Shown here piece after piece: positions 42,946 to 51,183 of a stretch of 64,000 nucleotides of DNA. This stretch comes from Pseudomonas aestuarii (lineage in GTDB: Bacteria > Pseudomonadota > Gammaproteobacteria > Pseudomonadales > Pseudomonadaceae). Positions within the stretch are counted from its first letter, which is position 1, and each line of letters begins with the position of its first letter. Below the pieces are notes generated by a model. That model saw only the letters and a list, made by a program, of their open reading frames with translations. It was not told the DNA's origin and did no database searches. The DNA lies in contig NZ_JAQJZJ010000014.1 in NCBI RefSeq assembly GCF_027988105.1, positions 1-64,000 of the forward strand. The letters are read 5' to 3'. The translations under genes and the position numbers were made by a program.

Positions 42946-44856
42946 TCAGTCAAGCATGTCGGCGAAGCGATCATCCTGTTTGAACACCAGCGGCTGAGCG
43001 AAGCCCGGCACCTTGATCTGGTCGGTGCCCAGTTCGATGGCCTTGTCGTCGATCAGGTCGCGGCCGAAGTTGTAGATGATTTCCAGTTGGCCCTGCATGG
43101 CCTGTTCGTCATAGGCGCGGGCGGCGACGCGGGTCTGTTCGCGGCGTGCGCAATAGGCCTCGAAGGCCACTGCGCCATGACGCTTGCGCAGCATCTTGTC
43201 GACCACGTGGGGGGCCAGGATCACGGCGCTGGCGTTGTTGCCGCCGAAGCCCTTGGAGTTGATGAAGCACACGTCCAGCGCCTGCTGGCCGAGCTGGCGA
43301 TCCTCGGTGGCGATGTTCAGGTGCTGCTGGAACACGTCGTCGGCGACCGCGTCGATGGTCTTGACCCCGGGGATGATGCCGTACTTGAAGCTGCCCAGCG
43401 CGGAGATCACCTGGTCGCCGCTGGCGGTGGCCAGGGAGTGGCCGACGAAGGCCTTGACCGCGGTCACCGGCCATTGCTCGATGGCGAAGGCGGCGGCGAT
43501 GCGATCGAGCAGTTCCGATTCGGTGGTGCGGTTGGCCGGGGTGCTGGAACCGTGGGCGTGGACGAAGCTGCGCTGGCGTACGGCATCGAGGCCGAGCAGT
43601 TGCACGGCGCTGGCCACGGCCTTGGACACGGTCAGGTAATTACCGGGGCCGGGCGCGGAGATGGATTTCTTGAAGCCATCGGCGTTGACGAAGACATCCG
43701 GCACCGCGCCGTGGATGTCGGCTCCCAGTTCCAGGGCCAGTTCGTCGTCCATCAGCACCACGAACTGGCAGGCCTCGGCCAGGGTGAAGCCGCAGTTGTC
43801 GCCGAACGGGCGGCTGGCGCGGCGGAAGTCCACCTGTTGCTGGCCTTCGATCTGGCGCAGGCCCTCTTCGGTGGCCAGGGCGCCCATGGCGCCGTAACCC
43901 TCGATGCACTCCTGGTTGACCGGTGCTTCACTGCTGCCGACGATCACCACCCGGGCCTTGCCGGAGCCGATCTGCTCGATGCCCTTCTGCAGGTTGTAGA
44001 GGAAGGTGGCGCAGGCGCCGGTGATGGCGCCGGTGCTGCCGACACTGCCGAGCACGTAGGCGTTGATGAAGTCCGCCGGCATGCTGTTGAGGCCCAGCGC
44101 CAGCTGCTTGGCGGTGACCCGGCCGCCCTTGAGGCGCGATTGCATCATGCCGCCGAAGCCGTTTTCGTCGAGCTGGCTCATGATGCAGCTGGCGAACACC
44201 GCCACTTCGTCCGGTTGTACCCGATCGACGATCGACTGCCAGGGCAGGCCGGTCGAGCGCAGGGCATCGGTCACCCCGACGATGGCCATGCTCAGGCCGC
44301 GCGGGTGGAAACGCGAGTTGTAGTGTTCGCTCGGCTCGAAACCGCTAGGCAGCTGGCCGGCGGACTTCACCGGCAAGGCGCGGTAACTGTCGACCTTGAA
44401 ATCGCAGCTGTCGTGCAGGCTGACGCGCACCTCGGTGGCATTGAGTTCTTCCACCGACCAGTTGGCCGGCAGTGGCTCGGGCAGTTGCTTGCGGTTGCTG
44501 ATGAAGCTCAGCGGGGTGTCAGGCGTAGCGCTGACGCTGATGTTCTTCTGCCAATGGGCCGCGTCGACGTCCAGGTGCTGCTTTTCGATACGGCGTACCA
44601 GGGTCGAGGCGAGAATCTGTTCGGCAAAACGGCTGTCGATCTCCGCCAGGCTCAGCACCGTGCCATCGGTGGTCTGGTAGCTGCCGTCGAGTACCTGCAG
44701 CAGTTTCATCATCACGGCCAAGCCGGCGAGGGTTTCCTGACGTGCGCGCAGGTCCATCGACTCGATCACGGTACGGCGGAAACCGTGGTGAAAGGAGCTG
44801 CGGCCGGCTGCGTTGTAACCACCAAAACCAACAATCACGGGTAAGCGAGACTTCAC
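42946..44856 (-). CDS. fabY: Beta-ketoacyl-ACP synthase FabY
   Basis: A 636-aa thiolase-fold condensing enzyme matching FabY, the Pseudomonas initiator of fatty-acid synthesis (malonyl-ACP plus acetyl-CoA) that replaces FabH. It opens LPVIVGFGGYNAAGRSSFHH. The Cys is in TGAITGACATFLYNLQKG, the first His in SFVHAHGSSTPANRTTESE and the second in VKAFVGHSLATASGDQVIS. Its length is as expected and far longer than FabB/F. The start is a GTG (44856) with GGAG upstream. Monocistronic, divergent from the acyl-CoA synthetase gene. Confidence 0.93.
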   Translation of the reverse strand: MKSRLPVIVGFGGYNAAGRSSFHHGFRRTVIESMDLRARQETLAGLAVMMKLLQVLDGSYQTTDGTVLSLAEIDSRFAEQILASTLVRRIEKQHLDVDAAHWQKNISVSATPDTPLSFISNRKQLPEPLPANWSVEELNATEVRVSLHDSCDFKVDSYRALPVKSAGQLPSGFEPSEHYNSRFHPRGLSMAIVGVTDALRSTGLPWQSIVDRVQPDEVAVFASCIMSQLDENGFGGMMQSRLKGGRVTAKQLALGLNSMPADFINAYVLGSVGSTGAITGACATFLYNLQKGIEQIGSGKARVVIVGSSEAPVNQECIEGYGAMGALATEEGLRQIEGQQQVDFRRASRPFGDNCGFTLAEACQFVVLMDDELALELGADIHGAVPDVFVNADGFKKSISAPGPGNYLTVSKAVASAVQLLGLDAVRQRSFVHAHGSSTPANRTTESELLDRIAAAFAIEQWPVTAVKAFVGHSLATASGDQVISALGSFKYGIIPGVKTIDAVADDVFQQHLNIATEDRQLGQQALDVCFINSKGFGGNNASAVILAPHVVDKMLRKRHGAVAFEAYCARREQTRVAARAYDEQAMQGQLEIIYNFGRDLIDDKAIELGTDQIKVPGFAQPLVFKQDDRFADMLD

Positions 44857-45100
44857 GCGGGAAACTCCTTCAAATAAATACGCCGGACAAGCTCAGATGA
44901 AGCGATACCTGCTTGTCGCTCGCCAGGGAACCCGAAAACACGGGGGACATTCAATGGGGCGAGCAGTGGCTCGATTGTTCGGGTGATTATGCTGACGTGA
45001 TTTATGACTTGTGAGTCACTGCTTCGACCAAGGTAGCGCTTCGGCAAGACCATACTCCTGCTAAGGTTTCTTCAGTCCAAGGTTCCGCTGGAGAACAATA

Positions 45101-46738
45101 ATGCACAGCCTCAACCCCTACGAATATGGCATGCCGCGCGATGCGGCGAACTTCCAGGCACTCAGTCCCTTGAGTTTTCTCGAGCGCGCCGCGAGTGTCT
45201 ACCCGCAGCGCACGGCACTGATCAACGGTAGCCTGCGCCAGACCTGGGGCGAGACCTACAGCCGCTGCATTCGCCTGGCCTCGGCCCTGGCGCAACGCGG
45301 CATTGGCCTGGGCGATACGGTGGCGGTGATCGCGCCGAACGGCCCGGCGATGTTCGAGGCGCACTTCGGCGTGCCCATGTGCGGCGCCGTGCTCAACGCC
45401 ATCAACACCCGGCTGGATGCCGAAGCCATCGCCTTCATCCTGCAGCATGGCGAAGCCAAGGTGCTGCTGGTCGACAAGGAATTCGGCGAACTGGTGCAGC
45501 GCGCCACCAGTCACCTGCCCAACCGTCCGCTGATCATCGGCATCGACGACCCGGAGTATCAGGACGGCCAGCTGATCGGCCAGTTCGACTACGAGGCGCT
45601 GCTGGCCGAAGGCGACGCCGACTACGCCTGGCAGATGCCCGCCGATGAGTGGCAGGCCATTTCGCTCAACTACACTTCCGGTACCACCGGCAACCCCAAG
45701 GGCGTGGTCTATCACCACCGCGGCGCGCACCTGAATGCCCTGTCCAATGCCATGTGCTGGGACATGAGCCGCTTCCCGGTGTACCTGTGGACCCTGCCGA
45801 TGTTCCACTGCAACGGCTGGTGCTTCCCCTGGGCCCTGGCGGCCTATGTCGGGGTCAATGTGTGCCTGCGCCATGTGCGCGCCGAGGCCATCTACCCGGC
45901 GATTGCCGAGCATGGTGTCGACCACTTCTGCGGTGCGCCGATCGTGCTGAACATGCTGGCCAATGCCGCCGATGAGCTGAAGGCGCTGAAGACCCGCCCG
46001 GTCAAGGTGCTGACTGCCGGCGCCGCACCACCCGCCGCGGTGATCGAGGCCATGGAAGCCCTGGAGTTCCGCGTCACCCATGTCTACGGCCTGACCGAAA
46101 CCTATGGCCCCAGCGTGGCTTGTGAGTGGAAGGCCGAGTGGGACAGCGAAACCCCCGAGCAGCGCGCCCGCCTGAAATCCCGTCAGGGCGTGCGTGCGCC
46201 CTTGCTCGACGGCCTGATGGTGGCCGACCCGGACAGCCTGCAGCCGGTGCCCAAGGACGGTCAGAGCATCGGCGAGATCATGATGCGCGGCAATGTGGTG
46301 ATGAAGGGCTACCTGAAAAACCCCACGGCCACCGCCGAAGCCTTCGCCGGCGGCTGGTTCCACTCCGGCGACCTGGCGGTGTGGCACGCCGATGGTTACA
46401 TCGAGATCAAGGATCGCTCCAAGGACATCATCATCTCCGGTGGCGAGAACATCTCCTCGATCGAAGTGGAGGACGTGCTGTATCGCCACCCGCTTATTTT
46501 GGAAGCGGCGGTGGTGGCCATGCCCAGCGACAAGTGGGGCGAAACACCCTGCGCCTTCGTCACCGCCAAGCCGGGAGTCGAACTGACCGAGGCCGCGGTG
46601 ATTGCCTTCTGCCAACAGCGCATGGCGCGTTTCAAGGTGCCCGGTTGCGTGGTGTTCACCGCCCTGCCGAAAACCGCTACCGGCAAGGTGCAGAAGTTCG
46701 TGCTGCGCGAGCAGGCCAGGGGAATGGCCGCGCCATAA
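45101..46738 (+). CDS. Acyl-CoA synthetase (AMP-binding, medium-chain type)
   Basis: A 545-aa adenylate-forming ligase. The AMP signature is ISLNYTSGTTGNPKGVVYHH, with VYGLTETYGPSV and GWFHSGDLAVWHADGYIEIK (A8-type hinge) and the catalytic Lys in LPKTATGKVQKF. It opens MHSLNPYEYGMPRDAANFQA, like AlkK/DmdB-type synthetases. DmdB-like ligases feed DmdC-like dehydrogenases, which resemble the three dehydrogenases here; substrate is probably a medium-chain or methylthio acid, unproven. It ends 107 bases before the N-ATPase operon in the same direction, but is not part of it. Confidence 0.9.
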   Translation: MHSLNPYEYGMPRDAANFQALSPLSFLERAASVYPQRTALINGSLRQTWGETYSRCIRLASALAQRGIGLGDTVAVIAPNGPAMFEAHFGVPMCGAVLNAINTRLDAEAIAFILQHGEAKVLLVDKEFGELVQRATSHLPNRPLIIGIDDPEYQDGQLIGQFDYEALLAEGDADYAWQMPADEWQAISLNYTSGTTGNPKGVVYHHRGAHLNALSNAMCWDMSRFPVYLWTLPMFHCNGWCFPWALAAYVGVNVCLRHVRAEAIYPAIAEHGVDHFCGAPIVLNMLANAADELKALKTRPVKVLTAGAAPPAAVIEAMEALEFRVTHVYGLTETYGPSVACEWKAEWDSETPEQRARLKSRQGVRAPLLDGLMVADPDSLQPVPKDGQSIGEIMMRGNVVMKGYLKNPTATAEAFAGGWFHSGDLAVWHADGYIEIKDRSKDIIISGGENISSIEVEDVLYRHPLILEAAVVAMPSDKWGETPCAFVTAKPGVELTEAAVIAFCQQRMARFKVPGCVVFTALPKTATGKVQKFVLREQARGMAAP

Positions 46739-46845
46739 CGGTCTGCCGGTCGCCGCTGCGGTCCCGGGCGCAGGGGCGGGAGGCCGTGGCTGCTTGTGCT
46801 ATCGTCGAGTAGACAGTGTTCATCCATGTCCACCGAGTCGAGCCC

Positions 46846-48348
46846 ATGAACAGCCGGCCTGCAGCGCCTGATGCCAAAGCCCTTGAAGCGAGATCGGGTG
46901 TGGTGGTGGCCGTGCGCGGCAGTGTGGTGGACATGCGCTTTACCGACGGCTTGCCGCCTATCTACGCGCTGCTGCGTACCGGGCCGAGCGGGCAGGTCGT
47001 GATAGAAGTGCTGGTGCAGCGCGATGCCCAGCATGTCCGCGGAATCGCCCTGACCCCGACCCAGGGCCTGGCCCGTGGCATGCGCGTGGAAAACACCGGC
47101 GGGCCGCTCAAGGCCCCGGTGGGCAAGGCCATTGTCTCGCGCATCTTTGATGTGTTCGGCAACACCATCGACGGCGAGCCACCCTTGAACGATATGCAGT
47201 GGCGCTCCGTGCACCGGGCACCGCCGCTCCTGACCCAGCGCTCTACCCAGGCGGAAATCTTCGTCACTGGCATCAAGGTCATTGATGTGCTGTCGCCCCT
47301 GGAGCGGGGCGGCAAGGCCGGCCTGTTTGGTGGCGCCGGGGTGGGCAAGACCGTGCTGCTGACGGAAATGATCCACAACATGGTCAGCCATCAGCAGGGC
47401 GTCAGCATCTTCTGCGGCATTGGCGAGCGTTCCCGCGAAGGCGAAGAGCTGTACCGCGACATGAAAGCCGCTGGCGTGCTGCCCAATATGGTGATGCTCT
47501 TCGGGCAGATGAACGAGCCGCCCGGGGCGCGCTTTCGCATCGGCCATGCGGCCCTGACCATGGCCGAGTATTTTCGCGACGACCAGCACCGCGATGTCCT
47601 GCTGCTGATCGACAATATCTTCCGCTTTATTCAAGCCGGCTCCGAGGTCTCCGGACTGCTAGGGCAGATGCCCTCGCGCCTGGGCTACCAGCCGACCATG
47701 GGCACCGAGCTGGCCGGGCTGGAAGAGCGCATCGCCAACACCGACAACGGCGCCATCACCTCGATTCAGGCGGTCTATGTGCCTGCCGATGACTTCACCG
47801 ACCCGGCCGCGGTACACACCTTCAGTCACCTCTCGGCGTCCATCGTGCTGTCGCGCAAACGGGCCAGCGAAGGCCTGTACCCGGCGATCGACCCGCTGCA
47901 ATCCATCTCGAAGATGGCCACCCCGGCTATCGTCGGCGAGCGCCACTATCTGTTGGCCCAGGCGATCCGCCGCACCCTGGCGCAATACGCCCAGCTGAAG
48001 GACATCATTGCCATGCTCGGTATCGAGCAGCTGTCCCAGGAGGACCGCAATGTGGTGGCCCGGGCCCGGCGGCTGGAGCGCTTTCTCACCCAGCCGTTTT
48101 TCACCACCGAACAGTTCACCGGCCTGGCCGGCAAGCTGGTCAGCCTGGAGGATGCCCTGGACGGCTGCGAGCGGATCCTCACCGACGAATTCAAGGCGCT
48201 TCCCGAAAGTGCGCTCTATATGATCGGCGCGGTCGATGAAGCCTACGCCAAACAGCGTGGCGCTACGGCCACGCCCAGCCGCTCAGCCTCGCCACAGCAG
48301 CAGGCATCAGGGGAGGTGGAAAATGGCAGCGACCAGCATGCACCTTAA
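46846..48348 (+). CDS. atpD: N-ATPase beta subunit
   Basis: A 500-aa catalytic subunit of the N-type F1Fo ATPase. The Walker A motif is GLFGGAGVGKTVLLTEMI, Walker B is RDVLLLIDNIFRFIQAGSE, and the beta-specific segment FCGIGERSREGEELYRDM is intact. N-type features are the first-gene position and a short C-terminal tail (QQASGEVENGSDQHAP). Start is ATG 46846, with a weak ribosome site. Its end overlaps atpC by 26 bases. In N-ATPases the beta gene leads the operon, unlike standard atpIBEFHAGDC. Confidence 0.95.
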   Translation: MNSRPAAPDAKALEARSGVVVAVRGSVVDMRFTDGLPPIYALLRTGPSGQVVIEVLVQRDAQHVRGIALTPTQGLARGMRVENTGGPLKAPVGKAIVSRIFDVFGNTIDGEPPLNDMQWRSVHRAPPLLTQRSTQAEIFVTGIKVIDVLSPLERGGKAGLFGGAGVGKTVLLTEMIHNMVSHQQGVSIFCGIGERSREGEELYRDMKAAGVLPNMVMLFGQMNEPPGARFRIGHAALTMAEYFRDDQHRDVLLLIDNIFRFIQAGSEVSGLLGQMPSRLGYQPTMGTELAGLEERIANTDNGAITSIQAVYVPADDFTDPAAVHTFSHLSASIVLSRKRASEGLYPAIDPLQSISKMATPAIVGERHYLLAQAIRRTLAQYAQLKDIIAMLGIEQLSQEDRNVVARARRLERFLTQPFFTTEQFTGLAGKLVSLEDALDGCERILTDEFKALPESALYMIGAVDEAYAKQRGATATPSRSASPQQQASGEVENGSDQHAP

Positions 48349-48727
48349 GCTGTTGCTGCCGTTCCAGATCTTCGCCGACGTCAGGGACGTGTCGCGCCTG
48401 GTGGCAGAGACCCATGGTGGCTCGTTCGGCCTGCTGCCGCAGCGCCTCGACTGCGTGGCGGCGTTGCCGCCGGGCATTCTGATCTACGAAACCGCCGCCG
48501 ACGGCGAGGTGTTCGTCGCGGTGGATGAAGGGGTGCTGGTCAAGACCGGTGACCAGGTGCTGATTTCCGTGCGCCGGGCCCTGCGTGGCAGCGACCTCGG
48601 TCGGTTGCGCGAGGCGGTGGAGCAGGAGTTTCTGACCCTGGATGAGAATGAGCAAGTCTTGCGTTCCTTGATGGCCAAGCTGGAAAGCGGTTTTTTGCGC
48701 CGCTTCGCAACCTTCCAAGACAGATAA
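48323..48727 (+). CDS. atpC: N-ATPase epsilon subunit
   Basis: 134 aa with the epsilon beta-sandwich fold: MHLKLLLPFQIFADVRDVSR, the GSFGLLPQRLDCVAALPPGI loop and a C-terminal helical part (VEQEFLTLDENEQVLRSLMA). The strong ribosome site GGGGAGGTGGAAA within the atpD end precedes ATG 48323, so translation is coupled. Epsilon follows beta directly, as in N-ATPase operons. Confidence 0.93.
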   Translation: MAATSMHLKLLLPFQIFADVRDVSRLVAETHGGSFGLLPQRLDCVAALPPGILIYETAADGEVFVAVDEGVLVKTGDQVLISVRRALRGSDLGRLREAVEQEFLTLDENEQVLRSLMAKLESGFLRRFATFQDR

Positions 48728-48748
48728 CCCAGATCAACTACCCTGAAA

Positions 48749-49102
48749 ATGAGCGAAGAAGACCACCCACCAGAAGCACCGCGCAAGCCGCCGGCAGATT
48801 TTCCCGAGCAGGTCGGGCGCAAGGCGGCGCGCAAACTCAAGGCGCGGCGCAATGCTACGCCGGGTGTCTGGTTCGGCTTGGGCATGATGGGCTTGATCGG
48901 TTGGTCGGTGGTGGTGCCGACGCTGCTGGGCGCGGCGCTGGGCCTGTGGTTGGATCGCCATTATCCGGGGCCGCGTTCCTGGACCCTGGCGCTGCTGGTG
49001 GCCGGGCTGCTGCTCGGCTGCTTCAATGCCTGGCACTGGGTGACCAAGGAAGACCGCGCCATGCGCGAAGAGCGGGAGGACAAGCACGATGAGCATGAAT
49101 GA
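48749..49102 (+). CDS. atpQ: N-ATPase AtpQ (AtpI-like) membrane protein
   Basis: 117 aa with a charged N-terminus (1-38) and two helices at about 43-66 (GVWFGLGMMGLIGWSVVVPT) and 76-96 (SWTLALLVAGLLLGCFNAWH). This is the AtpZ/AtpI-like gene that N-ATPase operons carry as atpQ, probably assisting c-ring assembly. It overlaps atpR by 14 bases. Not catalytic; the name is assigned from position and topology. Confidence 0.85.
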   Translation: MSEEDHPPEAPRKPPADFPEQVGRKAARKLKARRNATPGVWFGLGMMGLIGWSVVVPTLLGAALGLWLDRHYPGPRSWTLALLVAGLLLGCFNAWHWVTKEDRAMREEREDKHDEHE

Positions 49103-49409
49103 GATCATCTTCATGGCGCTGGCGGGGGTTGCCGGCAGCGTGCTCGGCGCAGTGTTTTTCGCCGGCCTGTGGTGGACGTTGCGCCGCGGCCTGGCCTCCA
49201 GTCGTCCGGCGTTGTGGTTTTTCAGCAGTCTGCTGCTGCGTCTGAGCCTGACCCTGGCCGGCTTCTACTGGGTGGCCGGCGACGACTGGCGGCGCTTGCT
49301 GGCCTGTCTGCTGGGCTTCTTGCTGGCCCGCCTGCTGGTGACCCGGCTGACTCGTCCGGCACACCCCCCTGCGGGTATTTCTCCCGGGGAGGTGAGCCAT
49401 GCACCTTAG
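49089..49409 (+). CDS. atpR: N-ATPase AtpR subunit
   Basis: 106 aa with three hydrophobic segments (about 5-30, 43-62 and 67-85). Charged residues within the segments (RRGLASSRPALWFF, RLLACLLGFLLARLL) and its place between atpQ and atpB match AtpR (PF12966), found only in N-ATPases. Its function is unknown but it is an operon-diagnostic gene. GGAGG precedes ATG 49089, and its end overlaps atpB by 11 bases. Confidence 0.88.
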   Translation: MSMNEIIFMALAGVAGSVLGAVFFAGLWWTLRRGLASSRPALWFFSSLLLRLSLTLAGFYWVAGDDWRRLLACLLGFLLARLLVTRLTRPAHPPAGISPGEVSHAP

Positions 49410-50088
49410 CCCGGATGACATCATTTTCTGGCAATTCGGCCTGTTCAAGCTGAATGCCACCATCGTCTATACCTGGGCGCTGATGCTGGTCCTGGTGCTG
49501 GGCTCGCGACTGATCACCGCCCGCCTGTCCGGCGGTCACCGGCGCTCGGCGTGGCAGAACCTGCTGGAAATCATCGTGTGTATGATGGAAAAACAGCTCG
49601 GCGAAATTGGTCTGGCACACCCACAGCGTTACCTGGGCTTTATCGGCACGCTGTTCCTGTTCGTCGCCGCGGCCACCCTGAGTACGGTGATTCCGGGCTT
49701 CGAAGCGCCCACCGGCTCGCTCTCCACCACCGTCGCGCTGGCTGCCTGCGTAATGGTGGCGGTGCCCATGTATGGCATCCGTGATCAGGGCCTGCGCGGC
49801 TACCTGCAGACCTACCTCGAACCGACCTGGATCATGCTGCCGTTCAACCTGATCAGCGAGGTTTCGCGCACCCTGGCCCTGGCCGTCCGGCTGTTTGGCA
49901 ACATGATGAGCGGGGCGATGATCATCGGCATTCTGCTGGCGATTACCCCGTTTCTGTTTCCCATCGTCATGACCTTGCTCGGCCTGCTGACCGGCATGGT
50001 CCAGGCGTACATCTTCAGCATCCTCGCCGCGGTCTACATCGCCGCCGCCACCCGGACCCGCAAGCTGCGACCACAGTCTTCGACTTGA
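49399..50088 (+). CDS. atpB: N-ATPase a subunit
   Basis: A 229-aa stator channel subunit with five or six helices. The essential Arg is in SEVSRTLALAVRLFGNMMSG (the second R, with the GNM motif). It lacks a long periplasmic N-terminus, as N-type a subunits do. GGAGGTGAGCC precedes the ATG, overlapping atpR. It forms the ion path with the c ring. Confidence 0.93.
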   Translation: MHLSPDDIIFWQFGLFKLNATIVYTWALMLVLVLGSRLITARLSGGHRRSAWQNLLEIIVCMMEKQLGEIGLAHPQRYLGFIGTLFLFVAAATLSTVIPGFEAPTGSLSTTVALAACVMVAVPMYGIRDQGLRGYLQTYLEPTWIMLPFNLISEVSRTLALAVRLFGNMMSGAMIIGILLAITPFLFPIVMTLLGLLTGMVQAYIFSILAAVYIAAATRTRKLRPQSST

Positions 50089-50117
50089 GGCTTTTTCCAC
50101 TTCAGTGAGGAATCTCC

Positions 50118-50399
50118 ATGGACAGCATGACCCTGATCGCCCTGGTTTCAATTGTCATGGCCGGGCTCACCACCGGTTTCGGCACCATGGGCCCGGCACT
50201 GGCCGAAGGCCGCGCGGTGGGGGCAGCCATGACCTCCCTGGCCCAGCAGCCGGATGCCTCGGCGACTATCACCCGCACCCTGTTTGTCGGCCTGGCGATG
50301 ATCGAGTCCACCGCCATTTACTGCTTCGTGGTGTCGATGATCCTGCTGTTTGCCAACCCCTTCTGGAACACCGCCATCGCCCAGGCCGCGGGTCAGTGA
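50118..50399 (+). CDS. atpE: N-ATPase c subunit (predicted Na+-binding)
   Basis: A 93-aa hairpin of two helices. The ion site is complete for Na+: E30 in helix 1 (GPALAEGRAV) and E63, S64, T65 and Y68 in helix 2 (GLAMIESTAIYCF). In Ilyobacter-type c subunits, the equivalents Gln/Glu, Glu, Ser, Thr and Tyr ligate Na+. Two carboxylates per subunit are typical of N-ATPases. GAGGAAT precedes the ATG. The loop is AQQPDAS. Confidence 0.94.
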   Translation: MDSMTLIALVSIVMAGLTTGFGTMGPALAEGRAVGAAMTSLAQQPDASATITRTLFVGLAMIESTAIYCFVVSMILLFANPFWNTAIAQAAGQ

Positions 50400-50403
50400 C
50401 GTC

Positions 50404-51183
50404 ATGCTGATCGACTGGTTTACCGTCGCGGCCCAGGTGCTCAACTTCGTCGTGCTGGTCTGGTTGATGAAGCGCTTTCTCTACCGGCCGATTCTGCGTG
50501 CCATCGCCGCCCGCGAGCAGCTGATTGCCGCGCAGCTGGCCGCTGCCGCCGGGCAAAAGGCCGAAGCGCAACGCGAGCGCGCCGAGTTCGAGGCAAAGAA
50601 TCAGGCCTTCGAGGCGCAACGTGCCTCACTGCTCAGCGAGGCCGTGGCGCAGGTGCAGCTTGAGCGCCAGCGCCTGCTGGAAAGCGCGCGCCAAGCGGCC
50701 GCGACCATGAGCGCCAAGCACCAGCAAGCGCTGCGCAATGACGCCGACAAGCTTAATCAGGCCCTGGCGCAGCGGGTCCAGCACGAGGTCTTCGCCATCG
50801 CCCGCAAGGCCCTGGCCGACCTGGCCGACTGCAGCCTGGAGGAGCGCCTGGTCGCGGTGTTTATCGAGCAGTTGCAGGGCCTCGAGGCGTCGGCGCAGCA
50901 GCAACTGGCCGAAGCCATTGCGCTCGGTACCGAGCCGGTGCTGCTGCGCAGCGCCTTCGAGTTGCCGGCCGCGCAACGCCGGCTGCTGCAAGACGCGTTG
51001 AATCACTGCTTTGCCGGCGAGATTGCCCTGCGTTTCGAACGCAAGGCCGAGCTGCTGGGCGGGATCGAGCTGAGCTGCAATGGCCAGCGCCTGGCCTGGA
51101 GCATCAGCGACTACCTGCAGGCGCTGCAGCAGGGTGTCGACGAACTGCTGCAGGCCCAACCCACCGCTGCGACCCAGCCATGA
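50404..51183 (+). CDS. atpF: N-ATPase b subunit (enlarged, delta-like tail)
   Basis: A 259-aa stator subunit: one N-terminal membrane helix (LIDWFTVAAQVLNFVVLVWL), long coiled coil to about 150 (QRERAEFEAKNQAFEAQRAS), then a C-terminal domain (about 155-255, DCSLEERLVAVFIEQLQGLE). A normal b is about 156 aa; the extra domain probably replaces delta (atpH), which is absent. It begins 4 bases after the c stop and overlaps atpA as ATGA. Confidence 0.92.
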   Translation: MLIDWFTVAAQVLNFVVLVWLMKRFLYRPILRAIAAREQLIAAQLAAAAGQKAEAQRERAEFEAKNQAFEAQRASLLSEAVAQVQLERQRLLESARQAAATMSAKHQQALRNDADKLNQALAQRVQHEVFAIARKALADLADCSLEERLVAVFIEQLQGLEASAQQQLAEAIALGTEPVLLRSAFELPAAQRRLLQDALNHCFAGEIALRFERKAELLGGIELSCNGQRLAWSISDYLQALQQGVDELLQAQPTAATQP

